Assembly (NCBI GenBank): GCA_038230735.1
Contig: JBBRMR010000010.1
Coordinates: forward strand, 31,104-95,103
Direction: 5' to 3'
From: Arcicella sp038230735
GTDB lineage: Bacteria; Bacteroidota; Bacteroidia; Cytophagales; Spirosomataceae
Length of the DNA: 64,000 nucleotides
Shown here: in pieces, positions 33,736 through 43,600 of the stretch
Position numbering within the stretch: position 1 is the stretch's first letter
Layout of the letters: every line of letters starts with the position of its first letter
Notes under the pieces: model-generated
Seen by the model: only the letters and a program-made list of their open reading frames with translations
The model's database searches: none
Told to the model about the DNA's origin: nothing
Made by a program: the position numbers and the translations under genes

Positions 33736-34371
33736 CTATTTCAAATTTACAAATACAGGCATTGAAAGCCCGAAGCCAAATGAGGGTAACCATATTTTAG
33801 GTGTTAATTGATTCAGACCTGGAGCATAAAGCACTTGGTCTGCATTTTTAGTATTCATCCCAACAGAAAAAGAAATACAGAATCTAACATTAGCTTCTAC
33901 CTTATCGCTTATTTTAGTAGGTATTTCAAGAAAAATATCCCCTCCTGCAGCAACCAAAGATTCGGAAGGAAAAGTATATTGATAAGAAGTGTTAAAGTCG
34001 TAATCTGTAATAAATAAATTTGTCGTTAAATTATATATGGATAATATTCCATGCCAACCCCAGTTTTTCCCAAATTTACTTCCTATTGAACCGTAAAAGC
34101 CTTCACTTTTTTGGGTAAATCTACCATCAATAGAGAAATTGCCCCCTCCCATTTTATTATTAGGGCGTTGAAGATTAGCATATCCAATCATGTATTCCCA
34201 TTGTCTTCCTTGATTACTTAAACTTTGAATAACAATTCCACTCGTAAAGCCTTGATATTTAGTAAGTAATGGAAAAACATTCCCCCCTAAATCAATACCA
34301 ATGGCTTTGATTTTTTGGGCTGAAACAGAGAAGGAAAATAGTGATAACAGTAAGATGTATAGATTTTTCAT
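33736..34371 (-). CDS. Secreted protein of unknown function, possible small outer-membrane barrel
   Basis: 211 aa from MKNLYILLL at 34371; the frame is open further upstream, but that start would overlap the preceding lipoprotein gene and lack a signal peptide. The signal peptide is MKNLYILLLSLFSFSVSAQ. Alternating aromatic and polar strands (YMIGYANLQRP, GWHGILSIYNLTTNLFI) end in SFGFGLSMPVFVNLK, suggesting a beta-barrel. It lies 13 nt downstream of a lipoprotein gene, a likely two-gene operon. No family is recognised. Confidence 0.72.
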   Translation of the reverse strand: MKNLYILLLSLFSFSVSAQKIKAIGIDLGGNVFPLLTKYQGFTSGIVIQSLSNQGRQWEYMIGYANLQRPNNKMGGGNFSIDGRFTQKSEGFYGSIGSKFGKNWGWHGILSIYNLTTNLFITDYDFNTSYQYTFPSESLVAAGGDIFLEIPTKISDKVEANVRFCISFSVGMNTKNADQVLYAPGLNQLTPKIWLPSFGFGLSMPVFVNLK

Positions 34372-34384
34372 ATTGATTAGTAAA

Positions 34385-34879
34385 TTATTTTTCGTATAAC
34401 TTGATTGTGCAGGCATAATCAGAACTATTAAACAATCCTTTTGAAATTCCATAAGTTCCAAAAGCCACTTCAAGATTATATTTTTTTAGGGTTGAATAAT
34501 GTTGTTTTGTAGTGGAACTAAGTGTTTGTTGATAACCACAATTATCTGCCCCATCATAACTCACATTTCGTTTATAGTAAATTATTACCGTATCATTTTT
34601 TTGAATTTTATTTTCAAAAATGTAAACTGTGCTATCAAAAGCGTAAGAAACAGGCAATTCAAGATAATATGAAACACTCCCTTCATAAGTTTTAATATTT
34701 TGGGAAAAACGCCCACTATTAGTGTTAGAACCCATTGCGTAGATTTTCTTAATATTTTTAAAGAAATTACTGTCTTTTCTTGAAGTTAGATTCAACTGTA
34801 AATTTGTCACTTTATCAGGAGCTGGTTTTGAGCAACAAGAAGAAGCAATAATTGCGAAAACAATAATCAGTTTTTTCAT
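34385..34879 (-). CDS. Small lipoprotein of unknown function
   Basis: 164 aa. The N-terminus MKKLIIVFAIIASSCCSKP has a lipobox with tandem Cys at 15-16. The remainder is a beta-rich domain rich in Tyr and Lys with two further Cys (CGYQQT and DYACTIKL) that could form a disulfide. No known domain is recognised. It is upstream of, and probably co-transcribed with, the small secreted protein. Confidence 0.72.
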   Translation of the reverse strand: MKKLIIVFAIIASSCCSKPAPDKVTNLQLNLTSRKDSNFFKNIKKIYAMGSNTNSGRFSQNIKTYEGSVSYYLELPVSYAFDSTVYIFENKIQKNDTVIIYYKRNVSYDGADNCGYQQTLSSTTKQHYSTLKKYNLEVAFGTYGISKGLFNSSDYACTIKLYEK

Positions 34880-35010
34880 TTTTAAACGAGTTTATAAGTA
34901 GATAAATTATAGACGAAATATTGTGGTAAAAGGTTGTCTGAATCAAAAAAATAATGGTCAAAAAGCGAGAAACAAAACTTTCACCTTTTGACCATTAACC
35001 TTTCACCAAA

Positions 35011-36735
35011 TTATTTCTTCAACGCCTCCAACTCTCCCTTCACAAAATCCATCAACGAAGCAATGTGTGCCTTTGAGAAATCAAAAGGAATATTTGCCGC
35101 TTCGTAGATTTCGCCCATTGGTTTGGTATAACCTAATTTCAAGGCGTTCAAATAGCCTTCTAAGCCTTTTTCGGGGTTTTGTTTGTAGTTTTTCCAAACG
35201 CCAATGGCTCCTAATTGGGCAATACCGTATTCAATATAATAAAATGGTAACTCAAAAATGTGCAACTGTTTGTGCCACATTGTAGCCTTGTATTTTTCCA
35301 AGCCCGACCAATCTGTAACCGAATCCGAAAATTGCTCAAACATACGCAACCATGCTTCTGTGCGTTCTGGGATGGTATGCGTGGGGTTTTCGTAAATCCA
35401 ATGTTGGAATTTATCCACCGTTGCCACCCACGGAAGCGTACTGATGATGTCTTCTAAATGCTGGATTTTGGCTCGTTTTAGTTCGTTTTCATTGTCAAAA
35501 TAAACGTCCCAATTATCCATCGAAATCAATTCCATAGACATGGAAGCCAACTCTGCTACTTCCGATGGAAAATTACGAAAAGTATTGAGTGTCAAGTCTT
35601 TCGTAACGATTGAATGCACGGCATGACCGCCTTCGTGGAGCATCGTAATTACGTCCCGCATTAGCGAAGAAGCATTCATAAAAATGAACGGAAAACCCGT
35701 TTCTTCCAAAGGATAATTGTATCCACCTGGGGCTTTTCCAACTCTCGATTCCAAATCTAAACGCCCCATACGCTTCATAATGCGGAGACATTCGCCCAAA
35801 TACGGAGACATTCTACTGAAACATTCAATCGTTTTGTTCAACAAATCTTCACCACCATTGAAGGGGTGCAAAGCGGGTCTGCCTTCGGTATCAACGGCTT
35901 TGTCGTAAGGACGAAGTGATTCTAAATTCATCTTCGCTTTACGTTCCTTAGTCAAATCATTCAAGATAGGAACAACGGTTTCGGCAACGGCTTCGTGGAA
36001 ATCAAAACATTCTTTTGGCGTATAATCAAAGCGTTTGAGGGCAGCAAAGGAATAATCTCTAAAATTCTCAAAACCTGCATTTACCGCTACTTGATGGCGT
36101 ATTTTCAATAATTTATTAAAAATATCATCCATCTTTTCATGGTCTTGATAACGTCTTTCTTGCAGTTTCAAATAGGTGCTTTCACGCAAAGAACGGTCGG
36201 TATTTTCCAATAAAACACTGGCTTGTTGAAGCGTTTTGACTTGCCCGTCAATTTCAACGGTCATGGCTCCAACAGTTGCCTGATATTCGCTCGAAAGGTT
36301 TTGGATTTCTGTAAAAAGCGGAATATTATCGTTCTGAAAAATCTCCGTTGCCTTCTTCATTCCTCTGATAGTGATGTCAAAGCCCGAATCTGTTAATTCA
36401 TTCAAAAACGGATTTTCAAGCGTTTTTTTGTTTAGAATATCGTCATATTCAGCTAATTGAGGTTGAATTTCACCCACAAATTGGTCAAAATGAGCCTTTA
36501 CTTCCTTGTCGGCGGTATCGCAAGTCATTTTGATATATCGCCAAGCGAAATTTTCAGAAAGATAACTTTCCAATTCAGAACGGTCGGCAAAGAATTTACG
36601 CAAATCTTGAGCATTTTTGATAGAACGAGCTACTAAATTTTCGTAGAATGGTTTGACACTTTCCCAAGTGCTTAACTCGAATTCTTCGCCCAAAAATTTG
36701 CGGACGGGCGGGGTAGTGGATATGGTTTGTATCAT
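35011..36735 (-). CDS. M3 family oligoendopeptidase (PepF-like)
   Basis: 574 aa zinc metallopeptidase without a signal peptide, so cytoplasmic. HEGGH is at H367-E368-x-x-H371, with the third ligand Glu in the following helix (PSEVAELASMSMELIS). The N-terminal helical cap is at about 1-180. It cleaves short peptides of roughly 6-20 residues. It lies 24 nt downstream of the HNH gene on the same strand and could be read from it. Confidence 0.93.
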   Translation of the reverse strand: MIQTISTTPPVRKFLGEEFELSTWESVKPFYENLVARSIKNAQDLRKFFADRSELESYLSENFAWRYIKMTCDTADKEVKAHFDQFVGEIQPQLAEYDDILNKKTLENPFLNELTDSGFDITIRGMKKATEIFQNDNIPLFTEIQNLSSEYQATVGAMTVEIDGQVKTLQQASVLLENTDRSLRESTYLKLQERRYQDHEKMDDIFNKLLKIRHQVAVNAGFENFRDYSFAALKRFDYTPKECFDFHEAVAETVVPILNDLTKERKAKMNLESLRPYDKAVDTEGRPALHPFNGGEDLLNKTIECFSRMSPYLGECLRIMKRMGRLDLESRVGKAPGGYNYPLEETGFPFIFMNASSLMRDVITMLHEGGHAVHSIVTKDLTLNTFRNFPSEVAELASMSMELISMDNWDVYFDNENELKRAKIQHLEDIISTLPWVATVDKFQHWIYENPTHTIPERTEAWLRMFEQFSDSVTDWSGLEKYKATMWHKQLHIFELPFYYIEYGIAQLGAIGVWKNYKQNPEKGLEGYLNALKLGYTKPMGEIYEAANIPFDFSKAHIASLMDFVKGELEALKK

Positions 36736-36759
36736 TTTATCTATTTGATTATCAATGGA

Positions 36760-37173
36760 TTAATAAAAAATATTCAATTTTAGCATTTCTCTACGCTCAA
36801 TAATGGAGTCGGGATGATTGAGGTATAATATTTTAATCGTAGCATTTCCAATATCAGTTTTGTTAGATAGAAAACCTGTATCTTCCAACGCAAAATGTTC
36901 ATCCCAAATATCAATTCGGGGGTTAAAGAATCTAATAAGTTGGTCGGGATTCGTTATAAAAGTGCCAAGGTCTGAACCTTTATTTAGATTACAGATTGGA
37001 CAAGCAAGGGCAAGATTTTCAGGAGTTGTTGTACCTCCATGCTTTAAACTAATGATATGCTCAATATGGAAAGTAAAATAGGAATGATGTGCGAAGGCTT
37101 TACAATATTCACATCGAAATTCAGCTCGTTTGAACACTAAATCACGTAGTTTTTCTGAAACGTATTTACTCAT
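36760..37173 (-). CDS. HNH endonuclease
   Basis: 137 aa. The core is a Cys4-type HNH/McrA-like module. CEYC at 21-24 is one zinc knuckle and CPIC at 58-61 the other; the catalytic HxxH pair is H36/H39 (FHIEHIISLKHGG). N53 in PENLAL is the HNH Asn and N62 follows. The C-terminal about 60 residues carry no known domain. It overlaps the upstream small gene by 4 nt (ATGA), so the two form a translation-coupled pair. DNA cleavage is inferred from the motif only; target unknown. Confidence 0.88.
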   Translation of the reverse strand: MSKYVSEKLRDLVFKRAEFRCEYCKAFAHHSYFTFHIEHIISLKHGGTTTPENLALACPICNLNKGSDLGTFITNPDQLIRFFNPRIDIWDEHFALEDTGFLSNKTDIGNATIKILYLNHPDSIIERREMLKLNIFY

Positions 37174-37409
37174 ATTGAAAGATTACTTGGTGTAGAACGA
37201 ATTTTAGCGAGTCTTATCAGACGCTCTAAAACGATATAATGATCAAGTTCATCTTTTTCTTGAACATCAAGTTGAGAGTCCTTTGATTTCCTTACTAAAT
37301 TTTCAAAACGAGATTGCAATTCTTCATCCGCTTTAAGTCCCATCACCTTCACAGGATTGAGATTAGCGATAAGTTCCGCAATTTGATCATAAACATTATA
37401 GACAACCAT
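37170..37409 (-). CDS. Small helical protein coupled to the HNH nuclease
   Basis: 79 aa, predicted almost wholly alpha-helical, charged, with a Lys/Glu-rich middle (RFENLVRKSKDSQLDVQEKD) and DHYIVLERLIRLAKIR near the C-terminus. No catalytic motif. Its stop overlaps the HNH start by 4 nt. From memory, similar short proteins sit before HNH genes in other Bacteroidota and in cyanobacteria. It could be an antitoxin-like partner or a specificity subunit; unproven. Confidence 0.75.
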   Translation of the reverse strand: MVVYNVYDQIAELIANLNPVKVMGLKADEELQSRFENLVRKSKDSQLDVQEKDELDHYIVLERLIRLAKIRSTPSNLSI

Positions 37410-37488
37410 ATTTTTGATTTTTAATGTGTTGTAAAGATATAAAATATTCTTGATTGAGGTTTTCTTTATACGCCAATTTTCTTAAATG

Positions 37489-38358
37489 CTAATTACTTCT
37501 AAACGCCATTCTATACTCCGAAGGCGTTTGTCCTTTCAGGTTTTTGAATTGTTTATTGAAATTAGAAAGTGTGTTGAAACCACTTTCGTAACAAATTTGA
37601 GTAATACTTAACTTGTTATCCATCAATAACTTACAGGCATAGCCTACTCGTAATTCACTCACAAAATCAGAGAATGTTTTGTTGGTCCGAGCCTTAAAAT
37701 ACCTGCAAAATGCCGTTGTTGCCATGCCTGCCCGAGAAGCAATATCGTCTAAATTCATGGTGCTTCGGTAATTGGCAAAGGTATAATCATGCACTTTCCG
37801 CATTCTTTCGGTCTCCGAAGTTTTGTAGAGATTGGTATAGCCAACGCTACTGATAAAATTAAATTCAAGGGTTTCTGACAAACAATCAAGGATTTCTAAA
37901 ACCTTTAGAACACCCGTAAATCCTTTTAAATGAACTATTTGCTTTAAGAGTGAAAGGATTTTTACCTGTAAATCTCCCTTAATTTCAATGCCCCGACTGG
38001 CATTCAATAACAAACTTTTGAGCTTTACCATTTCATTTTTCTCAAAGAACTCTTTTCCCAAAAAATCTTCAGTAAAATACAAAACTATACCGTGCGTTTG
38101 TAAATCTGAACCAGCTTGAAAATAGGCTTCATCACTTCGCCAAAGATGGGGTAAATCTGGACTGAGGAAAACCATATCACCCGCTTCAAAATGTTGAATA
38201 TTATCCCCAATAAAACGTGTTCCCGAACCTTCCAAAACCACAAATAACTGATAATGCGGATGAAAATGCCAATTTGGGTCGAAATGAGGTTCTTTCAATT
38301 CACGCACAATGTACGACTGATTAGGAGAGTCTATATTTTTATTTAAAGGATTCTTCAA
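37489..38358 (-). CDS. AraC family transcriptional regulator with N-terminal cupin
   Basis: 289 aa. The N-terminal sugar-sensing cupin covers about 15-110 (HFDPNWHFHPHYQLFVVLEG). The C-terminal double helix-turn-helix covers about 188-286 (DDIASRAGMATTAFCRYFKA and ITQICYESGFNTLSNFNKQF). It is divergent from a sugar isomerase gene, with 112 nt between the start codons, so it very probably controls that catabolic set and itself. The inducer is unknown. Confidence 0.92.
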   Translation of the reverse strand: MKNPLNKNIDSPNQSYIVRELKEPHFDPNWHFHPHYQLFVVLEGSGTRFIGDNIQHFEAGDMVFLSPDLPHLWRSDEAYFQAGSDLQTHGIVLYFTEDFLGKEFFEKNEMVKLKSLLLNASRGIEIKGDLQVKILSLLKQIVHLKGFTGVLKVLEILDCLSETLEFNFISSVGYTNLYKTSETERMRKVHDYTFANYRSTMNLDDIASRAGMATTAFCRYFKARTNKTFSDFVSELRVGYACKLLMDNKLSITQICYESGFNTLSNFNKQFKNLKGQTPSEYRMAFRSN

Positions 38359-38414
38359 AGCCTATTGATTTACGTTAATAATGAATACTTGTAATAAAAA
38401 TGTTAATATACAGT

Positions 38415-38422
38415 CAAAAGTA
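38415..38422 (-). promoter_or_regulatory. -7 promoter element for the AraC-type regulator
   Basis: The minus strand reads TACTTTTG, a TAnnTTTG match, 57 nt upstream of the regulator ATG. No -33 TTTG at 19 nt. It lies back-to-back with the element at 38459 in the divergent intergenic region, where an AraC protein would be expected to bind. Confidence 0.45.
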
Positions 38423-38458
38423 ATTAAAATATCGGTATTTAATAGTATTTTTTTATGA

Positions 38459-38466
38459 TAAATTTG
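38459..38466 (+). promoter_or_regulatory. -7 promoter element almost touching the isomerase start codon
   Basis: TAAATTTG ends only 4 nt before the ATG at 38471. With the usual spacing the transcript would begin at or within a base or two of the ATG, giving a leaderless mRNA. The -33 region shows only TATTTAAT, so an activator such as the AraC protein is probably needed. Confidence 0.5.
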
Positions 38467-38470
38467 TATT

Positions 38471-39289
38471 ATGAAAAAGTACATGAACCTCCTTCTATGG
38501 GGAACACAAGTAGATGAAAGTCTTTTCCCAACCTTGGAACTCATTAAATCTATCGGTTTTGATGGTGTTGAAGTACCAATTTTTAATCCAAATCCAGCAC
38601 ATTGGTACGCATGGCGAAAGAAATTAGATGATTTGGGTTTGGAAAGAGTTTGCGATACATTTTGCGGGGCAGAAACCAATTTAATTAGTCCAGACCCCGC
38701 CATTCGCCAAGCAGGATTAGATTACCTAAAATCTTGTGTGGACTGTGCCGTAGTCTTGGGTTCGGATAAATTGATGGGACCTTTTCACTCGGCTTTGGGC
38801 ATTTTCACGGGTCAATCAGCCACTGCCCAAGAATGGGCTTGGGGCGTTGAAGGCATCCAACAATTATCTGAATACGCTGATAATATGGGCGTAATGATTT
38901 GTTTGGAATATTTGAATCGTTTTGAAATGTATTTAACCTCTTGTGCAGATGAATTAATGCGTTTTGTGGATGAAGTCAATCGCCCAAATTGTAAAATCAT
39001 GTTCGATACTTTTCACGCCAATATCGAAGAAAAGAACATCGGTGATGCCATCCAAAAAATGGGAAATCGTATTGCTTTTATTCAATTATCTGAAAATGAC
39101 CGAAGCACTCCAGGCAAAGGGAATGTGGATTGGGAAGGCGTTTTTAAAGGTATTAAAAGTATTGATTATCAAGGTGTTATCTCCATAGAAGCATTTAGTC
39201 AAAAACTTCCTGCGGCAAATATTTGGCGAAAAATGTTTGAAAGTGAGGAGGTTTTGATGCGGGAGGGGTTGGCGTTTATTGAAAGATAA
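38471..39289 (+). CDS. Sugar phosphate isomerase/epimerase (xylose-isomerase-like TIM barrel)
   Basis: 272 aa TIM-barrel of the AP endonuclease 2 / IolE-EboC-like superfamily. Metal-binding residues occur in ICLEYLNRFEMYL (Glu), IMFDTFHANIEE (Asp/His), FIQLSENDRSTPGKG and GVISIEAFSQ (Glu), the arrangement of D-tagatose/psicose 3-epimerases. The second in-frame ATG nine bases on would change little. It is first in a set with a Gfo/Idh oxidoreductase and a ThuA fusion, suggesting use of a carbohydrate or polyol. Confidence 0.88.
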   Translation: MKKYMNLLLWGTQVDESLFPTLELIKSIGFDGVEVPIFNPNPAHWYAWRKKLDDLGLERVCDTFCGAETNLISPDPAIRQAGLDYLKSCVDCAVVLGSDKLMGPFHSALGIFTGQSATAQEWAWGVEGIQQLSEYADNMGVMICLEYLNRFEMYLTSCADELMRFVDEVNRPNCKIMFDTFHANIEEKNIGDAIQKMGNRIAFIQLSENDRSTPGKGNVDWEGVFKGIKSIDYQGVISIEAFSQKLPAANIWRKMFESEEVLMREGLAFIER

Positions 39290-39293
39290 TTGG

Positions 39294-39384
39294 CTGAATT
39301 TGGATTCATGGGATTTAGGGATTTTTGGATTTTTCGTCGAAGAATAATCTAAAAAATCCACCAATCTGACGAATCCCAATTCAG
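39294..39384. repeat. Inverted repeat between the isomerase and oxidoreductase genes
   Basis: Outer arms CTGAATTTGGATTC (39294-39307) and GAATCCCAATTCAG (39371-39384) match in 13 of 14 positions. Inner arms based on GGATTTTTGGATTTTT and AAAAAATCCACCAATC also pair. The resulting long hairpin occupies the whole gap. Confidence 0.65.
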
Positions 39385-39403
39385 AATAATATAAATATAA
39401 ACC

Positions 39404-40516
39404 ATGAATAAAATAAACATTGCCATCGTAGGCTTAGGATTTGGGGCTGAATTTATCCCAATTTATCAACGTCATCCGCACGTAAATATGTACGCTATTT
39501 GTCAGCGGAATGTGGAAAAACTCAACGCAATCGGTGATGCTTTCAACATCGAAAAGCGGTATTCCGACTATGACGAATTGCTGAAAGACCCCAATATTGA
39601 TGCGGTTCACATCAATTCGCCGATTCCCAATCATGCCGAACAAAGTTTAAAAGCCTTGTATGCGGGCAAACACGTGGCGTGTACCGTGCCAATGGCTACG
39701 AGCGTAGAGGATTGTCAGAAAATTGTGGATGCTTGTCGTGAAACTGGCAAAAAATATATGATGATGGAAACGGTGGTTTATGCCCGTGAGTTTCTGTTTG
39801 TAAAAGAATTATACGAAAAAGGCGAACTTGGTAAAGTGCAATTTTTGAAGGCATCTCATCAACAAGATATGGACGGTTGGCCCGACTATTGGCCTGGGCT
39901 TCCACCAATGCATTATGCAACGCACTGTGTGGGACCAGTGGCGGGTTTATTGAAATTGCAAGCAGAGTATGTTTCATGTTTTGGCTCGGGGAGAATTAGT
40001 GAAGACCTTGTAAAAATTCATAATTCGCCTTTTGCCGTAGAATCTGCTCATATCAAGTTTAAAGACTCAGATTTGAGTGCCAATGTCTATCGCTCTTTGT
40101 TTGACGTAGCCCGCCAATACCGTGAAAGTTTTGAGGTGTATGGCTCAAAAAAATCCTTTGAATGGGCTTTGATTGAAGAAGAAGAACACGTAATTCATAC
40201 GGCTAAAAAGTCAGAATCTGAGATTCCAGAGAAAGTAAAAGTGCCAGATTATGCCCATTTACTACCCAAAGAAATCCAATCATTTACGGGTAAAGGGGTT
40301 TATGATTCTGAGGATAATACCCATTTAAGTTTTGCCCAAGGTGGCGGTCATGGGGGTTCGCATCCGCACCTTGCCCACGAGTTTGTAATGGCACTAATTG
40401 AAGACCGAGACCCATTTCCAAATGCCGTGCAGTCAGCTAATTGGACATCAGTAGGGATTTTAGCTCATGAATCAGCCATGAAAGGTGGAGAGATAATGTA
40501 TTTGCCTGAATTTTAA
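39404..40516 (+). CDS. Gfo/Idh/MocA family oxidoreductase
   Basis: 370 aa. N-terminal Rossmann domain with NIAIVGLGFGAEFIPIY (nucleotide loop) and KHVACTVPMATSVEDC, where the usual EKP motif is replaced by VPM. The C-terminal alpha/beta substrate domain contains the HYATHCVGPVAGLL stretch with the catalytic His. No signal peptide, so cytoplasmic. It probably oxidises or reduces the sugar handled by the neighbouring isomerase. Confidence 0.88.
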   Translation: MNKINIAIVGLGFGAEFIPIYQRHPHVNMYAICQRNVEKLNAIGDAFNIEKRYSDYDELLKDPNIDAVHINSPIPNHAEQSLKALYAGKHVACTVPMATSVEDCQKIVDACRETGKKYMMMETVVYAREFLFVKELYEKGELGKVQFLKASHQQDMDGWPDYWPGLPPMHYATHCVGPVAGLLKLQAEYVSCFGSGRISEDLVKIHNSPFAVESAHIKFKDSDLSANVYRSLFDVARQYRESFEVYGSKKSFEWALIEEEEHVIHTAKKSESEIPEKVKVPDYAHLLPKEIQSFTGKGVYDSEDNTHLSFAQGGGHGGSHPHLAHEFVMALIEDRDPFPNAVQSANWTSVGILAHESAMKGGEIMYLPEF

Positions 40517-40531
40517 GGAGGGATATGTTTC

Positions 40532-40612
40532 ACTTCCCGAAAGTTCTTTCACTTTCGGGAAGTTGTAGTACAGAACGGAACTTCCCGAAAGTAAAACGAA
40601 CTTTCGGGAAGT
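40532..40612. repeat. Tandem pair of perfect REP-like hairpins
   Basis: Two copies of the same hairpin. ACTTCCCGAAAGT / ACTTTCGGGAAGT are perfect 13-bp arms at 40532-40544/40551-40563 and again at 40580-40592/40600-40612, with loops of 6 and 7 nt. They are separated by 16 nt. Both lie in the 127-nt gap after the oxidoreductase. No T-runs follow, so this is a repeat doublet (BIME-like) rather than a plain terminator. Confidence 0.88.
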
Positions 40613-40643
40613 AAAATCAGAATAATTTTTAATAAAAAATACC

Positions 40644-43600
40644 ATGAAAAATCTCATTTGCGTAATTATTTTGTCTCTCTTTTCTTTTAGTGGAATAGCC
40701 CAAAATAACACTACGCCCCGCCGCTTAGAAATTCTCTTTTTGGGTGATAATGGACATCATAAACCGATTGAAAGATTTTCGGAAATAATGCCAGCCTTGG
40801 GCAATAAAGGCATAAATTTTACTTATACCGATAAATTGGAAGACCTCAATCCCGCTTATCTCAACAAGTTTGATGCCTTGATGATTTATGCCAATTGGGA
40901 TGCCATCACGCCCGAAGCTGAGAAAGCTTTGTTGGCTTACGTGGCTTCTGGAAAAGGACTTTTGCCGATTCACTGTGCTTCTTTTTGTTTCAGAAATTCA
41001 CCCGAATTTGTCAAAATGGTGGGTGGACAGTTTTGGCGACATACGATGGACACAATTTCGGTGAATATTACCCAAGCGAATCACCCTATTATGAAGGGGC
41101 TATCGGGCATAAAAGCGTTTGATGAAACCTATTTACACAGTCAATTGCAGGCGGATAATAACGTATTGATGACTCGTGAAATTAAGGCTGACCAAACCAA
41201 AGACCGTCCCGAAACCAAAACTGAACCTTACGCATGGACACGCCAGTACGGAAAAGGTAAGGTTTTTTATACCGCTTACGGACACGATGAAAATACATGG
41301 CAAAATGCTGATTTTCAGAAACTTATCGAAAATGCAATCGTTTGGGTAGTGGATGAAAATGCCCAGAAAGCCCATGCAGGATTGAATATGCAACCTTTTG
41401 CTTTTAAGTTAGCCAACCTTCCCAATTACGAAAAACGACCTAATCCGCAGGTGCAACAATTGCCACTTTCGCCCGAAGAATCAATGAAACATATTCAAGT
41501 TCCCGTTGATTTTAATTTGGAAATTTTTGCCCACGAACCTAACGTGATGCACCCCATTGCTATGGCTTGGGATGAACGTGGACGATTGTACGTTTTGATT
41601 ACGAAAGATTATCCCAATGAGCGAAAAGAAACGGGCGGAAGCGATTATATTTTACTTTGTGAAGACACTAACAAAGACGGAAAAGCTGATAAATTTAGCA
41701 CCTTTGCCGAGGGTTTGAGTATTCCAACGGGGATGGTTTTTGCCAATGGCGGACTCATCGTTTCGCAAGCCCCCCACATGATTTTTTTGAAAGATAATGA
41801 CGGTGATGATAAGGCAGATGAAAAGAAAATCCTCTTCTCGGGCTTTGGCACGGGCGATACCCACGCAGGACCTTCAAACTTGCATTATGGTTTTGATAAT
41901 TGGATTTGGGGATGCTTGGGATATTCGGGTTTCAAGGGAAAATTTGCGGATAAAGATACCGTCCAATTTGGGCAAGGTTTATTTAGATTCAAAGCGGATG
42001 GCTCTGATTTTGAGCATATTACCTCAACTTCCAATAATACTTGGGGCATGGCTTTCAACGAAACGGGTGATGTTTTTGGCTCAACTGCCAACAATGCCCA
42101 CGGCTGGTATATGGCAATTCCACACCGCAATATTCTCAATGGTTCGATAAATAATAATGGAAGTAAAGGCACAGACACCCACAAAGACATGAAAACCAAT
42201 ACCCAAAAGGTTCGTCAGGTGGATGTTTTTGGGGGATATACTGCTGCTTCTGGACAAAATTTTTATGGAGCAAGGGCATTTCCAAAGCAATATTGGAACA
42301 AAATTGCCTTTGTTTGTGAGCCAACTGGACACGTGGTTCATCAAAATATTATGACCAAAACGGGTACCGATTATAACGATGTGGAAGGCTTTAATTTATT
42401 GGCAGGTGCGGATGAATGGGTATCACCCGTTTTTGCCGAAACTGGTCCCGATGGAGCAGTTTGGATTGCGGATTGGTACAGCTACATTATTCAACATAAC
42501 CCACAACCCAAAGGCTTTAAAATGGGTGTTGGTAATGCTTATGAGACGGATTTGCGTGATTACACCCACGGTAGAATTTACCGAGTAAGTTATAAAAATG
42601 CTCCCAATTATTCGCCACTTTCTTTAAGTAAAGACCGTCCGCAAGAATTAGTGGCTGCCCTCAAAAATAACAATCAATTTTGGAGAACAACTGCCCAAAG
42701 ATTATTAGTAGAACGTGGGCAAAAAGACGTTGTGCCAGCCCTTTTGGAACTTTGCAAAGACCAATCAGTAGATGAAATTGGGATAAATCCAACCGTAATT
42801 CATGCCTTGCATACGCTTGAAGGTTTGGGCGTTTTGAATGAGCCAAGCGTTCAACAAGCCCTTAATAATGCCCTCACGCATCCTTGTGCGGGTGTTCGCA
42901 AAAATGCGGTGCAGTTATTGGCTCGCAATGAAAGTTCGGTAAAGGTTTTATTGGAAAAGAATTTATTGGATGACAAAGAACCCGTTGTGGTATTGAATAC
43001 CCTGTTGGCTTTGTCAGAAATGCCTTTGACTGCCGAGTCTGAAAAAGCCTTGATGAGTCATTTGGAAGAATCAACGAAGATAAATGACCGTTGGTTACCC
43101 GATGCTTTTGCCAGCGTTTTGACGAGTCATAAGCAGGTTTTGATGAAAAAATTATTGGCAAAAACCGCTCAAAATAAACCTTCTCCAAAAGCAAAAATGG
43201 AGAACGCTACTATGCCGCACGACCATGCAGCCATGATGCACGAGGCAAAAAATGAGACAGCAAAAAGCAATTCTGATAAACCCGATTTAATGATTACCAA
43301 AATTAATGTTTCCCCTAAAAATCCTGCCGTGAGAGAGTCAGTTTTGATAACGGTGGAAGTTAAAAATCAAGGTGGAGTTGCCATACCGAAAGGGCAAGTA
43401 ATACCTTTGGATATGAGATTTGAAGGAATGGGTAGAAAAATTGACTTGGTTAGTCAGAATTTTCAAGAGGGAATTAGCGTGGGTGAAACTATTACCATTA
43501 CTAAAAATACCAATGGTCCTTGGTCGGGTGATATTCGTTTTTCTTCGGACGTTGCGGGGGAATATTCGCTTACGATGGACGTTGATAAAGCCAATACAAT

